Assembly (NCBI GenBank): GCA_964579825.1 | Contig: CAZOHT010000001.1 | Location: 1-64,000, forward strand | Direction of reading: 5' to 3' | Origin: SPCO01 sp964579825 | GTDB lineage: Bacteria; Chloroflexota; Limnocylindria; Limnocylindrales; CSP1-4 | Length of the DNA: 64,000 nucleotides | Shown: positions 61,465 to 64,000 of the stretch, in pieces | Layout: every line of letters starts with the position of its first letter | How positions within the stretch are numbered: the stretch's first letter is position 1 | Program-made: the position numbers and the translations under genes | Notes under the pieces: generated by a model | Database searches by the model: none | Seen by the model: only the letters and a program-made list of their open reading frames with translations | Told to the model about the DNA's origin: nothing

Positions 61465-62912
61465 CGACGATCCTTTCGAACCACATCGACGGCCGATCGA
61501 CCGAGCCGATCGACGGGTCGTACCTCGACGACACGGATCCTGCGACCGGCGCGGTCCATGCCCTCGTGCCGGCATCCGAGTCGGCCGACGTGGAGCTCGC
61601 GGTGGCGGCCGCCAGGCGGGCGTTCCCGGCCTGGTCGGCGACCCCCGCGGCGGAACGCTCGCGCATCCTGGTCCGCCTCGCCGACGCGCTCGAGTCGCAG
61701 ATGGACGAGTTCGTCCGCGCCGAGAGCATCGACTCGGGCAAGCCGGTCGCGCTGGCCCGACGCCTCGACATCCCGCGGGCCGTGGCCAACCTGCGGTTCT
61801 TCGCGACGGCGATCCTGCACACAGGGTCGGACCTGTTCCCGACCGACGACCGAGCCCTGAACTACACGCTCCGTCGCCCGCGCGGCGTCGCCGGCCTCAT
61901 CTCGCCCTGGAACCTGCCGCTCTACCTGTTCACCTGGAAGATCGCGCCGGCCATCGCGACCGGCAACACGGTCGTGGCCAAGCCGTCCGAGCTCACGCCA
62001 TGGACCGCCGCGATGCTGGCCGAACTCAGCGTCGAGGCCGGACTGCCGCCCGGCGTCCTCAACGTCGTCCACGGCCTCGGCGCCACGGCCGGGTCGGCCA
62101 TCGTGGACCACCCGGACGTGCCGGCGATCTCCTTCACCGGCGGGACCGCGACCGGCGCCACGATCGCCCGGAGCGCGGCGCCGGTGTTCAAGAAGCTCTC
62201 CCTGGAGCTCGGCGGCAAGAACGCGACGGTCGTCTTCGGGGACGTCGATCTCGACGAGGTCATGCCTGGCATCGTGCGCTCGGCGTTCGAGAACCAGGGC
62301 GAGATCTGCCTGTGCGGCTCGCGTCTGTTCGTCGAGGCGCCGCTTTACGACCGCTTCGTGGCCGCCTTCGCGGCGGCGGTCGGGCGGCTTCGGATCGGCG
62401 ACCCGCTCGACGAGGCCACGGAGCAGGGAGCGCTGGTGTCGGCCGGACACCGCGACAAGGTCGAGTCATACATCCAGCTATCGCGCGACCTCGGCGGCGA
62501 GATCGTGACGGGTGGCGAGCGACCCACTGGCCTGCCGGCCCGCGTTCGCGCCGGCTACTTCGTGCAGCCGACCGTCGTCACCGGCCTGCCCGTCGACTGC
62601 CGGGTCAACATGGAGGAGATCTTCGGCCCGGTCGTCACGATCACCCCGTTCAGCGACGAGGCCGACGCGGTCGCGTGGGCGAACGGCACCCGCTACGGCC
62701 TCGCGGCCTCGGTCTGGACGAACGATCTGCGGCGCGCGCACCGCGTGGCCGGCGCCCTCGATGCCGGCACGGTCTGGATCAACACCTGGCTCCTGCGTGA
62801 CCTGCGTGTCCCGTTCGGCGGGATGAAGGAGAGTGGCGTCGGGCGCGAGGGCGGCGACGAGGCCCTGCGCTTCTTCACCGAACCCAAGACCGTCAGCCTG
62901 GCCCTCCAGTGA
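61461..62912 (+). CDS. 2-aminomuconate-6-semialdehyde dehydrogenase (aldehyde dehydrogenase family)
   Basis: A 483-residue NAD-dependent aldehyde dehydrogenase. The Rossmann/active-site motifs are SPWNLPLYLFTWKIAPAIATGNTVVAKPSE, LELGGKNATVVF (catalytic Glu), NQGEICLCGSR (catalytic Cys in GEICLCG) and EEIFGPVVTI. Placement directly after HAAO, ACMSD and kynureninase assigns the substrate as 2-aminomuconate semialdehyde, giving 2-aminomuconate. GTG 61461 overlaps kynU by GTGA. Confidence 0.92.
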   Translation: MTTILSNHIDGRSTEPIDGSYLDDTDPATGAVHALVPASESADVELAVAAARRAFPAWSATPAAERSRILVRLADALESQMDEFVRAESIDSGKPVALARRLDIPRAVANLRFFATAILHTGSDLFPTDDRALNYTLRRPRGVAGLISPWNLPLYLFTWKIAPAIATGNTVVAKPSELTPWTAAMLAELSVEAGLPPGVLNVVHGLGATAGSAIVDHPDVPAISFTGGTATGATIARSAAPVFKKLSLELGGKNATVVFGDVDLDEVMPGIVRSAFENQGEICLCGSRLFVEAPLYDRFVAAFAAAVGRLRIGDPLDEATEQGALVSAGHRDKVESYIQLSRDLGGEIVTGGERPTGLPARVRAGYFVQPTVVTGLPVDCRVNMEEIFGPVVTITPFSDEADAVAWANGTRYGLAASVWTNDLRRAHRVAGALDAGTVWINTWLLRDLRVPFGGMKESGVGREGGDEALRFFTEPKTVSLALQ

Positions 62913-62922
62913 GCGACGAGCC

Positions 62923-63357
62923 ATGAGCGACGAATCGGTCCTCAGCGAGCGCGCCGCCGAGCCGGTCGGACCGTACCCGCACGCCCGGCGCGTGGGCGAC
63001 CTGCTCTTCCTGTCCGGGATCGGCCCCCGCGAACGCGGCATGGCGGCGATCCCCGGCGTGACCCAGGATGCGACCGGCACGGTCGTCGCCCGCGACTTCG
63101 AGACCCAGGCGCGAGCGACGTTCGCCAACGTGCGAGCCGTGCTGGATGCCGCCGGCGCCCACTGGGACGACATCGTGGACGTGACGGTGTTCCTGACCCA
63201 CATGGACGAGGACTTCGGCGCGCTCAACCGGATCTGGGCCGACGCGTTCCCCGCCGAGGGGACCCGGCCGTGCCGGACGACCGTGGAGGTCAGCCGTCTG
63301 CCGACCCCCATCGACATCGAACTCAAGGTCATCGCCCGCGCGAAGGGGTCGGGATGA
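62923..63357 (+). CDS. RidA/YjgF-family protein, likely 2-aminomuconate deaminase
   Basis: A 144-residue RidA-fold protein. GPYPHARRVGDLLFLSGIGPRE and ATFANVRAVLDAAGAHWDDIVDVTVFLTHMDEDF are the family segments, with R271-like arginine in GTRPCRTTVEV. In 3-hydroxyanthranilate operons a RidA-family deaminase (AmnD/NbaF) converts 2-aminomuconate to 4-oxalocrotonate, which fits here. ATG 62923 is used; an overlapping GTG at 62909 is in another frame. It ends in a short tandem repeat shared with the next gene. Confidence 0.85.
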   Translation: MSDESVLSERAAEPVGPYPHARRVGDLLFLSGIGPRERGMAAIPGVTQDATGTVVARDFETQARATFANVRAVLDAAGAHWDDIVDVTVFLTHMDEDFGALNRIWADAFPAEGTRPCRTTVEVSRLPTPIDIELKVIARAKGSG

Positions 63358-63383
63358 AGGGGTCGGGATGAAGGAGTCGACAT
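63342..63383 (+). repeat. Three tandem 14-base units spanning a gene junction
   Basis: GAAGGGGTCGGGAT at 63342-63355 and 63356-63369, then GAAGGAGTCGACAT at 63370-63383. The first unit encodes the last codons of the first RidA; its following bases give the stop. The third provides AAGGAG as the ribosome site and ends in the ATG of the second RidA. The middle unit is an exact duplicate. Confidence 0.85.
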
Positions 63384-63759
63384 GAGCGAGATCCTCCAGT
63401 ACGACCCGCCGCGCCGCTGGGCGGCCGCGTCCCGGGTGGGCCAGGTCCTCTATCTCGCGGGGGAGACCGGGACCGACCCGGCGACGATGCAGGTGGTCGA
63501 CGGCGGGATCGAGGCGGAGACCGAGCAGGTCTTCACGAACATCCAGTCGACACTCGCGCACTTCGGCGCGGACCTGGGCGACGTGGTCAAGATCACCGTC
63601 TTCCTCACGGACATGGCGGACCTGGCGGCGGTCGGTGCGATCCGCGCGAGGCACCTCCCTCGGCCGGTGCCATCGAGCGCGATCGGCGTCGTGGCGCTCG
63701 CCTCGCCCGACATGCACGTCGAGATCGAGGTCATCGCCGAAGTCCCGACGCCGGACTGA
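63382..63759 (+). CDS. RidA/YjgF-family protein (second copy)
   Basis: A 125-residue RidA-fold protein. VGQVLYLAGETGTDPATMQVVDGGIEAETEQVFTNIQSTLAHFGADLGDVVKITVFLTDMADL is close to the family consensus; LPRPVPSSAIGVVALASPDMHVEIEVIAEV contains the usual C-terminal strand, but the arginine of the family's R-x-x-V motif is not in the standard R(T/S)xV context. ATG 63382 has AAGGAG seven bases upstream. It may be an accessory imine/enamine hydrolase or an alternative deaminase. Confidence 0.85.
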   Translation: MSEILQYDPPRRWAAASRVGQVLYLAGETGTDPATMQVVDGGIEAETEQVFTNIQSTLAHFGADLGDVVKITVFLTDMADLAAVGAIRARHLPRPVPSSAIGVVALASPDMHVEIEVIAEVPTPD

Positions 63760-63856
63760 CGCGTCCGGGCGGATCGCGGGCCGTCGTGTCCTGCCGACGC
63801 GGTAGGCTTGGGATCGGCGCGCACCCTGGCGGCCCCACACCGGAGACGACACCACG

Positions 63857-64000
63857 ATGACGAAGATCGGCTACGCGGCGATGCTCGAGCAGTTCCACCC
63901 GACCGACCTGCTCGACTACTGCGCGGCGGCCGAGGCCGCCGGCTTCGATGCCGGCTTCATGGTCAGCGAGCACTTCCATCCCTGGACGCCGCAGCAGGGC
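63857..64000 (+). CDS. LLM-class (F420-dependent type) oxidoreductase, cut off by the window end
   Basis: The first 48 residues of a luciferase-like monooxygenase-family protein: TKIGYAAMLEQFHPTDLLDYCAAAEAAGFDAGFMVSEHFHPW. The GFxxxxxSEHFHPW segment matches F420-dependent glucose-6-phosphate dehydrogenase-like proteins. The reading frame is open to the last base. It follows the RidA gene by 97 bp on the same strand. Substrate and cofactor cannot be settled from this fragment. Confidence 0.75.
   Translation, partial: MTKIGYAAMLEQFHPTDLLDYCAAAEAAGFDAGFMVSEHFHPWTPQQG

Overview
The window is 64 kb of very GC-rich (about 70 % by eye), densely coded bacterial chromosome with one 100-base run of N, so it comes from a draft or metagenome assembly. 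The gene set (pyruvate:ferredoxin oxidoreductase with a DHODH-like partner, GAP-family membrane protein, F420-type LLM oxidoreductase, CsoR, HspR, a Ser/Ala/Pro-rich lipoprotein linker, many GTG/TTG starts, frequent 4-base gene overlaps) fits a high-GC terrabacterium such as Chloroflexota (Limnocylindria-like) or Actinomycetota. The phylum is an inference; I saw no rRNA or tRNA gene.

Layout. 1-8.6 kb: end of a GAP-family membrane protein, an alkylsulfatase-type metallo-hydrolase, a FAD amine/amino-acid oxidase, then nifJ and a DHODH-like gene. 8.7-11.9 kb: ArsR regulator with a palindromic candidate operator, then dsrE-tusA-dsrE2-tusA and a sulfide:quinone-oxidoreductase-like flavoprotein, an apparent sulfane-sulfur handling operon. 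12-17.8 kb: CoA-transferase, two CBS-pair proteins, GNAT, universal stress protein, and a split aconitase-X pair whose small subunit begins with a GTGA overlap. 18-24.4 kb (minus strand): an acyl-ACP thioesterase operon with a nuclease-fold-like protein, acylphosphatase, DNA polymerase III delta', and a large NYN-domain protein with Arg-Gly tracts and Lys-rich tail repeats, whose repeats caused the assembly gap. 24.5-30.7 kb: a complete branched-chain amino-acid type ABC importer (substrate-binding protein, LivH, LivM, LivG, LivF). 30.7-36.2 kb: a membrane-anchored surface protein and a divergent SDR, then a five-gene minus-strand operon in which every junction overlaps by 4 bases (zinc ribbon, nuclease-like, hpt, membrane protein, DHDPS-like). 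36.2-39.9 kb: CsoR with a textbook operator, a soluble histidine kinase, rsmG and a phosphodiesterase, with an inverted pair of DnaA-box-like sites before rsmG. 39.9-45.7 kb: two tandem KimA-like APC transporters, a universal stress protein and two TrkA/RCK proteins, probably one potassium-transport locus. 45.8-54.4 kb: a seven-gene heat-shock operon (hsp20-hspR-lon-dnaJ/cbpA-clpB-nudix-GNAT) behind a HAIR-like operator. 54.4-54.95 kb: a repeat island. 56-63.8 kb: purH-glpX followed by a kynurenine/3-hydroxyanthranilate degradation operon (HAAO, ACMSD, kynureninase, semialdehyde dehydrogenase, two RidA proteins). The window ends inside an LLM-family oxidoreductase.

The most interesting structural signals are these. 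(1) A series of genes has TAnnnT boxes 6-8 bases before the start codon, which points to widespread leaderless transcription. (2) A 40-41 bp repeat occurs at two convergent gene junctions 21 kb apart. (3) A tandem repeat is built from the last codons and the stop codon of a cupin gene. (4) The N gap is flanked by the same 55 bases on both sides, which looks like an unmerged assembly-graph overlap. (5) The NYN/RG-rich/Lys-repeat protein has an unusual domain combination.
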